DNA of 23,856 nucleotides from Gamarada debralockiae (lineage: Eukaryota; Ascomycota; Leotiomycetes; Helotiales; Hyphodiscaceae). Under the pieces are notes generated by a model. That model was given only the letters and a program-made list of their open reading frames with translations. It did not search any database and was not told the origin of the DNA. Where the stretch lies: contig NXFV01001322.1 of the NCBI GenBank assembly GCA_002803225.1, forward strand, positions 1-23,856. The letters run 5' to 3'. This document shows positions 8,895 through 19,652 of this stretch, piece after piece. How positions within the stretch are numbered: position 1 is the first letter of the stretch; the number at the start of each line of letters is the position of its first letter. The position numbers and the translations under genes are program-made.

Positions 8895-11800
8895 ATGACG
8901 GAGCTCAATCCAGTATACAGAGCGCTGCGGAGGAAGAAACGTGACTATCTTCCTCTAACAGCGCCAATCGCAGCAAAGTTCGAGGACTGCAGACAATGCT
9001 TCGAGCGTTTCTGCACCGTCGTGAGATCGAACGAGCCATCTCATTCTACTTTAGTAGAGGACAGTTATGGCAAATTTCTGGAATGGGGAAACGACAGCGG
9101 CGCCTTGCCCAGAACAATCGATCACACCTTACGGAAGACATCCGATCTCTCGAAAATGACCTTGGAGCTGCTTGTGACTCTATACTCGATATTGTCGAAA
9201 GGTAAAGCGGCTTGCCAACTCACCTTTCTTTGCTGAGCAATTGTTAATACCTCATAGGAGTTGACAAAATACAGGCTGCAAACATCTCCTCAAATGACTC
9301 CCCAGATGAGACTTTTTCAAATGGATTGAGCTCTGGTGGTGTAGAATCACCTCATGAGGGAGAGGCTGTAGCTACCTCGAAAGTGCCTCACTTGGTAGAG
9401 CATATCGAAAGAATCGTTGGATGCTTGATGAAATTAATGCCGAATCTTTGCGATCCATTTCCAGTGGACACATACTCGTTGGATTCGACAGCAAATGACG
9501 CAGATCCGGATATCAATCTTGCAGCAGCATTGTTTCCCACTGCGACGCAGACTCTGCTCATAAGACTCGGTTGGGCCAATTGGCGGCGAAGAAAATATCT
9601 GAAGAGCTTGCAAGAAAAGCGTAAGCCTGGGATGCCTTTCAGCGAGGCAAAGACACGAAACCTAATACGGGTTAAGGAATCACCTCTCCGAGACGTTGCC
9701 ATCGACGCATTCAATTTTCAGAAGCCTGGTCTGAAGGCTGGTAGTCATCCGTCTCGGCCTCGCCTGCATCCAAGTACGTCGTGGGTTTCTGTGAGTGATG
9801 CAGGTGCTCCGTCTATCGACGACGATGTCTTTTCGAAGGTCGCATTGACGGCAGGTGGATCAGCAACATCAGTAGCTGAAACGGACGCTCTGGTCAAACA
9901 ACTGACTGTACCAAAGCCTCCAATTCCATTGGAGCCTGGTCAAACGTTCCTTTGCCCATATTGCCACAATGAACTTGACATTGGAATTAATATCACAACC
10001 AATAGTGATTGGGAGGGTCATGTGTTCCGCGATTTAGAGCCGTACATTTGCACCTTCGATGATTGTCTTCGCGCCGAGAAGACATTTGGCGTCTGCGACG
10101 AGTGGTTTCGGCATGAACTCGAAAGTCACCGAATTATCAAAGTCTGGGTTTGCCAATCGTGTGTGAGAGAGTTCACTACAGCAGAAGCTTTCGAGACTCA
10201 CCTGCAAAAGTACCACGACAATATTTCTGGGCCGAGCCAGTTAGCTATGATGGTCTCATTGTGCTTGAAACATTCGGCTATTCGTCTCAAGGAAGAGCTC
10301 TGTCCTTTGTGCCCCGTGAAACTTAATACGAGGGACTTGAAGGACCACATTGCCAACCACTTGGAACAACTTGCCTTGACGTCTGTGAATGGAGACGATA
10401 CCTCTGAGGAGGACGACAGCGACGAAATTGCGTCCCAAAGATTTGACGACAATGCTTCAGAAGGCAGAACTAAGCTTGAAATACTGAATGATTTCGTTGA
10501 AGAGCAACTCGGATTAGTTCCCCCGGATAAGCAGGGTCCACCTGATAAGGATTTGGATGAATCTAATTTGGATTTCGTTGGAGACTCCGATGATGAATCG
10601 GATGTAGAAGGAGGCGGTCAGGCTTCATCAATATGGAAGGCCACAAGGAACTGGAGAGTTGCACACTACCTCGATGGTAAAGCTGAGAAGGCCATGACAG
10701 CAAATTATCAAGTCCGCGCGAAGCCGAACTTGAGAATCCTAGGTCAACATACAACAGCTTCCTCAGGCGGTGGCGACTTAACACTGCGCACATTAACGCA
10801 CCCAAGGGATGAGGATTTTGTTGGGAGGGATGGCGATCTTGCGACTCTGTACAAGATTCTTTCCGTCCCTGGTCGAATTTGCACTCTTAGCGGCACAGCA
10901 GGAATGGGCAAGACTTCCACCGCTATCGAATACACCTATCGCTATGAGCAGGTTTATTCGTATGTGTTCTGGACGCAAGCAGAAACACGAGTTGGATGTG
11001 CAGATACTTTCAGTCTCATCGCAGTTGCTCTTGGGCTTGCACCCGATGGAGAAGATCAGAAGCAACTGATCGAGCAGAGCCGTGATTTTCTGGAGACAAC
11101 AGGAAATCGATGGTTGTTAGTCTTCGACAACGTTGATGACTGGACAGATATTGAGAAGTATATACCTGTTAACCTTGCCAAAAGCCAAGGTTCAGTACTT
11201 GTCACCACTCGTACAACAAACCTTGAACCAAAGACGTTACCATCCAATTTCTTCCGCGTCACCTTGAAAGAGATGTCCGTCGATGAGAGTCGTTCATTAT
11301 TGATTCAGGGACTGCAGCCTGGATTAAAGCACGAGAAAATAAGGTTCCATCCAGAGTACGAGACCGCTGGCGAAATTGCAAGCCTGGCAAGACTGCCCTT
11401 AGCACTATCTCATATCGTGGGTTGTGTTAAAGTATCTGGCTGGACTCTCGCAGAATTCTTGGAGCTGTGGAATGAATGGCGAAAGAATAGCCTTTCTGCT
11501 CGACCAATTGACGCTTCATCTAATGCGACCCTCGAGACGGTTTGGAGCATCGGGCTGAGTGATCTTGGCACTGATGCGCTAAAACTTCTCAAGATCATGG
11601 CATTCATGGATAGCGACAATATTCAGAGAGAGTTACTGATGAATGACCACAGCGAGCCGGGACTCTCATTTTTGCACTCGTCACAGATCGTAAGGTCGGT
11701 AAGAGTGAATGATGATTGATAACTCTGTTCTAATGCTCTTCACAGGTGCCGAAAAATGGTCAGAGATCTCACGAGCCGAAAGCTCGTAGGGCTCAAGAAC

Positions 11801-13144
11801 CAAGAAAACCGAGAGGTCTTCTCCGTACACCGTCTTCTACAACACAGACTGCTTCAAGATCTGGATGACAACCCTCAAGAGAGGGAAGAAATATTCAAGC
11901 TAGCTTTTGAGATGATCCGTGAGCGTCTTCCCAGACCATCAATGGAGACATCTGATTCCTTAAAATGGAGTGTGTTCAAGGAATACCTCCCTCACGTACT
12001 GACAATTCAGAGAATATACGACAACGGAGTGCCCACGATTACGCCTTTTGTCAGACTAGCGGAACTCTTCCGTGACGGAGGGGTCCATTTGTGGCAACGT
12101 GGTATGATGTACGATGGACTCCGTCTTCTCAATTCAGCGGAAGCTATACTCGATCTTCTCGGATGTGACGAGGAGCAATTGAGGATCGACATACATGTGG
12201 CATCAGCTCTTGTGATACAATACTTTGGCATCAGTCATCGAGCAGAAAGCAAGGATCGTTTCTGGAAGATCCTGCAAATCCGAAAGAAGCTTGCTACCGC
12301 GCTTGCCCCTGGTTCATTAACAAAAGATGATGAAATGACACTCTGCAACGCCATGGCTGATTACGGGAATGCTCTTTTGCAGTTCAACAACTATCAAGAG
12401 GCCGAGCCAATATATCAAGAGTGCCATGCGAAATACCACCAGAGCAGCACTGAAACAGACCACCATTTCGAATGTGCCAAGTTCAACCATCATGAGGCGC
12501 ACTGCCTCATGTACCGTAAGGATTTCGAAGGCGCCATCGAGCTTTCGCAGAAGGCCGTGGAGCTCGTTTCGCGACGGACTGGGCAGCCACAGCTGACATT
12601 AAGATACAAGTTCGACCTAGCATGTATCATTTTGCAAAGCGGGGACATTGAGAAGTCGCTGGAAATGCAGGAGCAGGTTCTCAGAGCACGCCTGAGCTTG
12701 CAAGGTAGCGGGAAGACAAACTACTTCACACTCCAAAGTTATTACGCCGTCGGTGCAGCATACGCTCATCTCAGGAGATGGGACCAAGCTGAGTATGTCC
12801 GAGTGGCGCGATAAACTATGAATGAACAGCTTGCTGACTTTTGCAGGCATTATATGAGAACAGCCCTGACAAAATTCCAAGAGCGAGCAGACAAAAGCTT
12901 CTGGCCAGATGCAGCAGTTGCTCGAACTGAATTCCATCTTGCTCAAATTTTACGCCAGAGTAGCGGAGACAGTGCCGAAGCGGAGGCACTGGCAACCAAG
13001 GCAAGGTCTGTCCTCTCGAGGCTCTTGCCCTTTGACCCATTAAATGGTATAGCAGAAGAGGATGAAATCGCTTTATTTGACCATCTACAGCCGGTATTCG
13101 GAGGTCGTTTCGCTGGCTTATTTCTTCTAAAGTATGTATCCTAA
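8895..13144 (+). CDS. NLR-like STAND protein: C2H2 fingers, NB-ARC, TPR
   Basis: Four exons (8895-9201, 9258-11694, 11746-12792, 12847-13144) with introns of 56, 51 and 54 bp give a 1362-aa protein. Residues 1-150 are a helical region often found ahead of fungal C2H2 fingers. About 335-475 are Cys/His fingers: CPYC, CTFDDC with HELESH, CQSC with HLQKYH, and CPLC with HIANHLEQL. An acidic linker follows. The NB-ARC ATPase starts near 623 (FVGRDGD): P-loop GTAGMGKT at 648-655, Walker B LLVFDNVDDW at about 722-731, sensor VLVTTRT at about 749, GLPL-like RLPLALS at about 815, and an MHD-position VHRLLQH at about 942. The rest is TPR-like helical repeats. NB-ARC/TPR proteins of fungi act as signal-sensing switches in allorecognition and defence; the ligand here is unknown. 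The intron at 11695-11745 uses a GTCGGT donor, because the better-looking GTAAGA at 11699 would break the frame. Confidence 0.9.
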
Positions 13145-13510
13145 AACTTTAGGGTGAGGTAATTCGAATAGAGGTGCGCGGCGATGGAAATGGGGAATAT
13201 AATGATCAGGAGTACCATTTTGTGTATAATATTGTCTGGGTATATACCATTCTTGGCACGTATTCTATGAGAGATAGACTTTGACCTGATCTTAGCTACA
13301 TACTCCCTCGAAGGTGATGAAGGCAACCACTCAACACTCGGCTTATCCAAGGAGCGCAAACATACCAGCATAAGTTTATACTTGCCCATTCCAAGGTGTC
13401 AGTTGGAAATCATGTGTTTTTGGTGTGATGGAGATCAGCATCACTCTTAGGGGTTCAAATAAGAGCTCTTCTTTCACCTACTTCAGACTAGCTTTCAAAG
13501 CAGATCCTCT
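13145..13510. other. Intergenic, no gene supported
   Basis: This is the 3' flank of the NLR gene. A minus-strand frame of 82 codons (13389-13141) has one hydrophobic segment near its end (MVLLIIIFPISIAAHLY), but no family signal and no support on either side. I list it as unassigned space. Confidence 0.4.
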
Positions 13511-15379
13511 GTGTGCAAGGATACTTTCTCCTACTCTTTTGTAGAGTTCTCCTTTGTTAGACTATCAATTCGTCAGATATTCGATGATCTTGCTTCACTA
13601 CCGCCAAATGTCACAAGGCACAAGGCTATCTGCATGCACACTTTATATGGAGGAAATATCCAGGTGTATTATTGGCCAACTCCAGCTCCAACTCCAAGTA
13701 TTACCGAATCGGTCAATTCCGCAAACTTTACATTGTTTGTGTTCTGTCCCAGTAAATTTTCATATCACTAAGCAATTAGGACGTCGCCTCCAGTATATGT
13801 TGCGTTCGAGTCACTCTACGCCACTGATCTCTGTGGCCATGTCGGGGAAAACATCCCTTCAACGACCCTCGCATTCGCACCCGGTGTATTGTCGACCGCT
13901 ATGGCATATCAATACAACGGAACAGGGCCTGACTACCTATATCTCGGCAACAATTTTACAGCGGCAAGTTTTGGTAGTGGACCGAGTGTCTGTATCAATA
14001 TAACGGAATCCTTCCTAATAAACGGCAATGGCTCAACATATCCATATGACAAACCACTGCCAGCCTCGGTTCAATCCTATTGCTCCACCGCACCCTCTTT
14101 TTGCGATTTGATGTATACTCGATCACCTACAACCCTTGTTCTCCAACCTTATCGGTGCCCGAACAGCTCTTCACTCTCAATTCTTTATGGAAGGGATGCA
14201 CTCAAGGAATCGATACGCTCTTCGATCCCCCATATACACTGACTCAAGGTAGTGGGCTTACTGCGCTCAATGCCCCGGCTGATCTGTCACCATCACCAAT
14301 AGCTCAACCTCAGACTACGCCGAGCCACCCTACCGTTACTCCGACTTCGACCCTTCACCAGATCCGTCTCCTTCTCCGGACCCTTCACCTTCGCCCGACC
14401 CCTCTTCTTCACCGGATCAATCTCCTCCACCAGAACCTTCTCCATCATCAAACCACTCTCCAGATCCTTGTCCATCGCCAGATCCATCCCAATCTTAGAC
14501 CCCCCGCTATCGCCAAACCCTTCTCCGGATCATGATCCAACCCTTAGTCAAAACCCCACCCCTTCACCAGACCGCTCTCCCGCACAAGGCGCCACACCTC
14601 AACAAGCACAACCCCAGTCTTTTCACTAGCAGATCCAAATACTCTCGCAACAACTCAAACTACAACGCCTATCCCCTTCGTTGCCGGTACGCAAACCATA
14701 ACCCCCGGTTTGCTTGCCGCAATCATCTCTGGGACGACATACAGTGTGCCTGCATCAGGTGGGGCAGTCATTATCGATGGCACCACCACGCAAGTAATTC
14801 AGCAGCCACAAACTTCAGACTCAGACCTGACACCTGTTCCATTGTCGTCATCACTTAGACCATAACCCCTGGGTCATCCACTGCGGTTATCTCCGGGACG
14901 ACATACATCGTTCCCACATTAGGTGGCGTAGTCATCATCAACAACTCCATCACCCAATCTATTCAGCCACCCCAGGCACAACCTGGTCAAACGATTTCAG
15001 ACCCAACTCCGACCTATGTCCTAGGGTCTTAGACACTAGTGATAGGCGGGCCAGCAATTACGATTTCGACATCGATTGTGATCAGTTTGATGAACGGAGG
15101 ACAGAGTGCTGTCGTTGAAGGAAGTAGTATGACGGAAACATTCGCTATTACCGCGGTATCCACGTCGACTGAAGGTATTCTGGCCTCTCCCACGGGGACG
15201 GCCTGGATAGGGTAATTGTTAGTATTGGAGGATTTGCGACCCCGACAAGTACCAGTAGGGTATTGTGGGTAGTGGGACAATCCCATTCTGGGAGCAGGAT
15301 CAAGGATACGTCAATGGAAAGCATGCACTTTTCAATACTAGGGGTGGTAGTCGTGGTACTAAGAATTCTGATTCTGTAA
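13511..15379 (+). pseudogene. Broken fungal cell-surface glycoprotein gene
   Basis: Pieces of one secreted, repeat-bearing fungal surface protein appear in order on the plus strand but in changing frames. The first (about 13635-14100) reads LYGGNIQVYYWPTPAPTPS, crosses a plausible 45-bp intron (13735-13779), then gives PPVYVAFESLYATD and many NxT/NxS sites. The frame changes near a T-run at about 14095-14125 (next SVPEQLFTLNSLW), and again at about 14340 into a Ser/Pro/Asp-rich tract that stops at TAG 14496-14498. Two ITPG...ISGTTY repeats follow (14695 and 14859) in different frames, as if one C were lost near 14857. TAG at 15030 looks like a mutated CAG. After another shift near 15213 a hydrophobic, GPI-like tail (SILGVVVVVLRIL) ends at 15379. 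No signal peptide is found, so the 5' end is missing or unrecognised. Clearly non-functional as it stands; sequencing error could explain some but not all lesions. Confidence 0.78.
14338..14580 (+). repeat. Low-complexity Pro/Ser/Asp-coding tract
   Basis: Short degenerate units coding for SPDPSP-like peptides (CTTCACCAGATC and variants) repeat through the middle of the broken surface-protein gene. In intact proteins of this kind such tracts form an extended, probably O-glycosylated, stalk. Repeat slippage here may have caused some of the frame changes. Confidence 0.6.
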
Positions 15380-16382
15380 ATAGATCGATCATTGAAATTC
15401 CTGTAGGATATAATGGCATAATGTAATGTAAATAATGGTTTAGATGAATTCATTGAAAACGCGTTAATTTTCTGCTTCAAAAGTAGGAGAGAGGTTTGTG
15501 GATAATTCCTCGAATTCTTGTATGCCACACACAGTCATACTCCACGTGCAAGTCGATCAGTCTTCCAATTCACCTGAGCTAGGTGTTCATGAGATGCAAG
15601 TGTCAATATGAGGACTGTCCCTTCTCACGTTTTTTCTTTCTTAATTGAAATCGCCCTACACATTATCAGTCGATAGTCCTCCAGTATCTCAGTACGTGGC
15701 CGGAGGGGCTTGTTTCAGATTAATTGATCATTTTGTATACTTCATCAATGCCGAGTCCTAACTTTACATAGATACAGCAAACGTTATTTGATTTGTTATT
15801 TTCCGCGTTGCGAGAGGCTTCGGATATCGAGCCTACCACCAGGTCATTACTGTTTCCCACTTAAATGGGCAACATGCTTCGATCTCGAGAGGGTTAAACC
15901 GGAGAATCAACGATAGAGCCTGATCCTCGAACTCTAATCATCATCGCTTACCTCCAAAACTTTGAAGGGTTTCCCATTTGTCCCCTCGGGCAAGTGCCTT
16001 GACTCACTAACCCGCCTCACTTATATGGCTAGCTACTTCTTTCATCCACCCACAATCGTTGAGATGCAATTCTTATCCAATTCAATAGCATTGCCACTAA
16101 GCGGGGACAGTTTGCGGGGGTCGACTGCGCTCTTGAATCGCCAGTTACCCCACAAAAAACTTGAAGCGTTTTGATTCTGTTTTGTGCACGTGTTGTTAAC
16201 TTCCTTTGTGTTGAGGCAAAAAGGAGCGTGGGAGGTATTGAGGTTAAGCAGTTCAACCCCAGACTCAAGGTCTTCGTACTCTGTAAGATACCTTATAGTT
16301 ATATCCGATCCATGTTTTACTTATCTCTATCCAAACTCAATTTTCTATTAATTAAAATCAACCATCGGAACGATCCGCCGCC
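15380..16382. other. Intergenic, no gene supported
   Basis: About 1 kb without a convincing frame on either strand. The 70- and 79-codon frames near 15962-16268 overlap on opposite strands and have no domain. The last ~150 bp before 16383 are AT-rich and then end in a strong start context, so they may be the promoter and leader of the small frameshifted gene that follows. Confidence 0.45.
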
Positions 16383-16701
16383 ATGCCACCATCCGTGATA
16401 CCAAACGAGGGCGACGCTATTACCAATGAGCCTCATATTGAAGCTCCACTCAATTGGATGGAAGAAGGCTTTCCAACATCTTCGGAATATCATCACGATC
16501 CAGATGATAAGCTGAGCCAAGCACTCAAAAAGCAAACCTTGGTGCTAGCCTGGCAGCGAAAATGGATGTGGAGGATGATTCGACAAATGAGGTTGAGAGT
16601 AGTTCCCGAAACGGAAAGACAAACTGGATCTAAATGGAATGGAAGCGAAGTTCCTTGATCAACTGGCGAATGCTCTTGATGAGATAGTCCAACCACTCTA
16701 A
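16383..16701 (+). pseudogene. Small hypothetical gene with two frameshifts
   Basis: An ideal start context (CCGCCATGCC) opens a hydrophilic frame (PPSVIPNEGDAITNEPHIE, then LNWMEEGFPTSSEYHHD). At the A-run 16527-16531 the reading appears to lose one A. The following frame then reads KANLGASLAAKMDVEDDSTN, which fits better than the Trp/Arg-rich continuation of the first frame. A second change at about 16596-16620 moves to a frame reading LDLNGMEAKFLDQLANALDE that ends at TAA 16699-16701. Read this way it is a coherent acidic polypeptide of about 105 aa. The family is unknown. It may be a decaying gene or two base errors. The single-frame alternative is a 91-aa protein. Confidence 0.45.
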
Positions 16702-16737
16702 ACAAATCCCTTCATTTATATATCCCGTCGGAGAGAG

Positions 16738-17230
16738 TTATTAGTTCGTAGCTAGCCATATGCGCTCTACACCAGTTCTCCATATCTTCCATCTAGGGAA
16801 AATCACAACAGGGGGAATAGCTTGTCCATTTACGAAATCGACTCGATAATCGTTATAGATTTGCTGTTCTTAAGAATGCCAGTATACATCTCTGTGACAT
16901 AGATCAGGACGATAACCTCCTCTCCTGTTGGGCACCCTAATCTTGCTCTCTTCTCGTCCATATTGTGCAACCGGCTTCTATTAGTTATATCCCTTCTCTC
17001 TAATGCTGGCCTAAAAAAGTTCTCAAACCAATCATATATGTCCTCCTTGTGTAGATCGACATGCTGGCCCGCAATGGGATTCGCCTTAACCTTGTGGAGC
17101 TCGATAGTAGGTTTCAGCCAGTATTAGAACTACGCCTAGAGGGAGCTGGCTTATAGACGCCGTGTCGCTCCGTTGCCGAATTCGAGTATATTCGCAACCA
17201 ACCTCTTATGATACATACGCAAGAAGCCCA
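16738..17230 (-). mobile_element. Degraded pogo/Fot1-like transposase fragment
   Basis: The minus strand from about 17120 to 16848 is open and reads as the middle of a DDE transposase of the pogo/Fot1 (Tc1/mariner) type. It gives ELHKVKANPIAGQHVDLHKE, EDIYDWFENFF, then HNMDEKRARLGCPTGEE, where MDE holds the first catalytic-type Asp, and EMYTGI. It breaks at TAA near 16845 and resumes one frame over as NGQAIPPVVIFPRW, then fades at about 16738. Upstream (17120-17230) stops interrupt the N-terminal part. Both ends of the element are missing or unrecognisable, so it is dead. Confidence 0.78.
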
Positions 17231-17308
17231 TTCAATGGCTCTGTGAGAACCTAAAAGAGTAAGTAGAGTTCGCAGTGTTGATAGGTCTAGAAGGTACGGT
17301 GATATCTA

Positions 17309-17368
17309 GGGACAAGCAACAGGCTATCGGTACAGGCAACAAGCCAACGGGACAGGCAACAGGAATAG
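17309..17368. repeat. Three-copy 20-bp tandem repeat
   Basis: Three successive 20-bp units begin at 17309, 17329 and 17349 and share GGNACARGCAACARG. The third is followed by unrelated sequence. This is a short minisatellite just upstream of the dead transposase fragment. Confidence 0.75.
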
Positions 17369-18361
17369 GTAGAGTCAAGCTGTAGATTGGGTTGAACTCT
17401 GTAGGAAAAGATAGAGATTTTGAATTGACGTTTTAGAAGCCTATTTTGGACTAGCGCCATATGCACCTCAGTATCAGGGTTCTCATAACAACAGGCAGCA
17501 CGTATGCACTTCATAGAGAACGAGGTATCCTTTGATATTGTATGGCACAGGCCTAGGAAGAGAGATTAGAAGTACCAAAAGCAGAAGGGAGGCCAAAACA
17601 AGATATTGGAGGACTAGCAACACGAGGCAGTTGTCAAGTATGCGACGGATCAAGCTATGAATGGGAGGAAGGTGCTATGAGACAGATGCTCTTCAACTAT
17701 TTCGTTTACTACGGTAGCGGACTATCCTGCGGATGCATATGAAGTCGCTTATTATTGGTGGGCAGCTAGTCCGGCCGTATCCGAACTCGCGACGTCAGTC
17801 CGCTAAAAGTAAGATAAGGCTTGCGCTAAAATAAGATTGCGGCGGAGTGGCCCCAGCCCTGTAAACCTTATTTCCACCACATGAACTATATGACGTCAGA
17901 GGCATGAATTTGTCCCAAGTGTTTTCATTGGTAGTGACTTAGTGATTGAAAAGCATTAGAATTAATTGTTAAATTGATAGTGAATAAAGGGGCAGCGTTC
18001 CATACGTATGTAGTACAGTTTCGTTGAGAATCAGAAAACAGCTAGGTAATTCAAGTAATAACGCGGGAAACCGGATGCTAAGGAAGCCGTAGTCAGTTGA
18101 AACGTATTCAAGAATACGGGCAAGGCTGTGCTTACGGCTATTCGGCAAATCCGAAAGCGAATGAATATGGACGCGGAAGCCCAAGTTGACGCATTATTAC
18201 TTGAGCCAGCACTTGACGCGGCTGACTGACGCGGCGAGTATCTGTGCGCAAGACTTGCTTATATCTAAGAGCGATCCCATTTCCACCAAGATATTAATTG
18301 AGTTTAAACTTAGCATCGGACAGATCAACAAGGTCTCATTTCTACTACGGAATCAATAATC
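17369..18361. other. Repeat-rich intergenic and transcription-factor upstream region
   Basis: No gene can be supported. At 17530-17700 the plus strand holds Lys/Gln/Arg-rich snippets broken by stops, like the basic tail of a transposase, but too short to name. At 18175-18240 GACGC-containing words recur (TTGACGCATT, TTGACGCGGC, CTGACGCGGC) less than 200 bp upstream of the regulator ATG; these may be binding sites. Confidence 0.35.
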
Positions 18362-19652
18362 ATGAGTTCAACCACCAAGAGACCACACAGCAAAACGAGA
18401 ACAGGATGCGGACATTGCAAGAGAAGGAAGATCAAAGTGAGTAAAGTCCATTGAAAGTCTACCTTACAAGTGTGTAATTGCGATGCAAGGCAAGCCACAA
18501 GCCGCTATGCAAGTAATATAACGTAGAGTTCTACGTCACACCTTCACCCTCATTATACCTTTGCCGGGATAATAACCTCTGTGGCCGCTATAGTGCGATG
18601 AGACAAAGCCAACATGTAACAACTGCCAAAGACGTTCTGTGCAATGCGAATATGCAAGTCCGGCGATCCTGTTTACTCCTGACGACTCTTACCTCGGCGC
18701 TGAAATTTCGAACGATAAACAACTACCAAAGTTGGATCTGCTAGGCCTAGAGCTTCTTCATAACTTTTCTACTGCAACGTATTCCACTCTACACCACCAT
18801 CCGTTGCAACAGACGATCTGGCGAATCACTATTCCTCAGATTGGATTTTCTTGCGATTTTGTAATGCGGAGTATACTCGCTATATCAGCGCTTCATTTGG
18901 CCTACCTCTATCCCGAAAAGAAGGACTTTTATACGTCACAAGCCCTAGTACACCACCAAATCAGTCTCAGTACAGCAATACCTATCTTATCACATGTAAC
19001 ACCAGAGAATTGTTCCGCCCTCTATACCTTCTCTATCCTCGCTAGTTTTTTCGGTCTAGCCAGTCCTCGAAAGCCAGAAGACTCCTTTCTTGTCGAAGAA
19101 ACCGGCATAGCAGCCTGGTTGGTATTATTACGAGGAACACGTTCTATTATTGAATCTGCACATGCACCAGTGCTCTCAGGACCTCTGGGCCCGATGGTTC
19201 AGAATGAGTCGCGCAGAGTTCAGCTACGGGAAGCGTCCTTTCATAATCACTCAGCCGAGGAAGAACAGCTTCAAGGACTTCAACGCGCTATCACGAATGC
19301 AATAACGGACCAGGAGACATTAAAAACATATACTGAGGCCATCGAGGAGCTGCGAAAGTCATTTTCGGTTCTTTATAGCAATCTTTATGTCTACGAATCT
19401 ACAGACGTCTTTATTTGGGTCCTTCGCGTCTCAGATACGTATCTACAGTTATTAAAGGAGCAGACGCAAGAATCACTCTGTATATTCGCCTTCTTTTCTG
19501 TCCTGCTTTACAAGTTGAACTCGCATTGGTGGATCGAAGGCTGGGGTACTAATTTGGTGGCTCAGATTTATCTTCTGTTGGATGAGGAACATCGATGGTG
19601 GATACGTTGGCCCGTCGAGCAAGTGCATTGGATCCCAAACCAGGAAGGTTAG
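18362..19652 (+). CDS. Zn2Cys6 transcription factor, Upc2-like
   Basis: Two exons (18362-18436 and 18594-19652) are joined by a 157-bp intron (GTGAGT donor, CTATAG acceptor) inside the zinc cluster; the protein is 377 aa. The cluster is complete: C16-x2-C19-x6-C26-x6-C33-x2-C36-x6-C43, with KRRKIK between the second and third Cys. The start is fixed by the short basic leader MSSTTKRPHSKTRTG. The middle region (LDLLGLELLHNFSTATY, SILAISALHLAYLYP, NCSALYTFS, LLRGTRSII) follows the pattern of the fungal regulatory domain seen in the Upc2/Ecm22 sterol-uptake control group. It should be a nuclear DNA-binding regulator. Similarity to Upc2 does not prove a sterol role, since many fungal proteins of this group regulate other targets. 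The frame is intact. Confidence 0.88.

Noticed and set aside
13141..13389. Minus-strand 82-codon frame with one hydrophobic segment
   Set aside because: Too short and unsupported; no family signal, and its end merely abuts the NLR stop.
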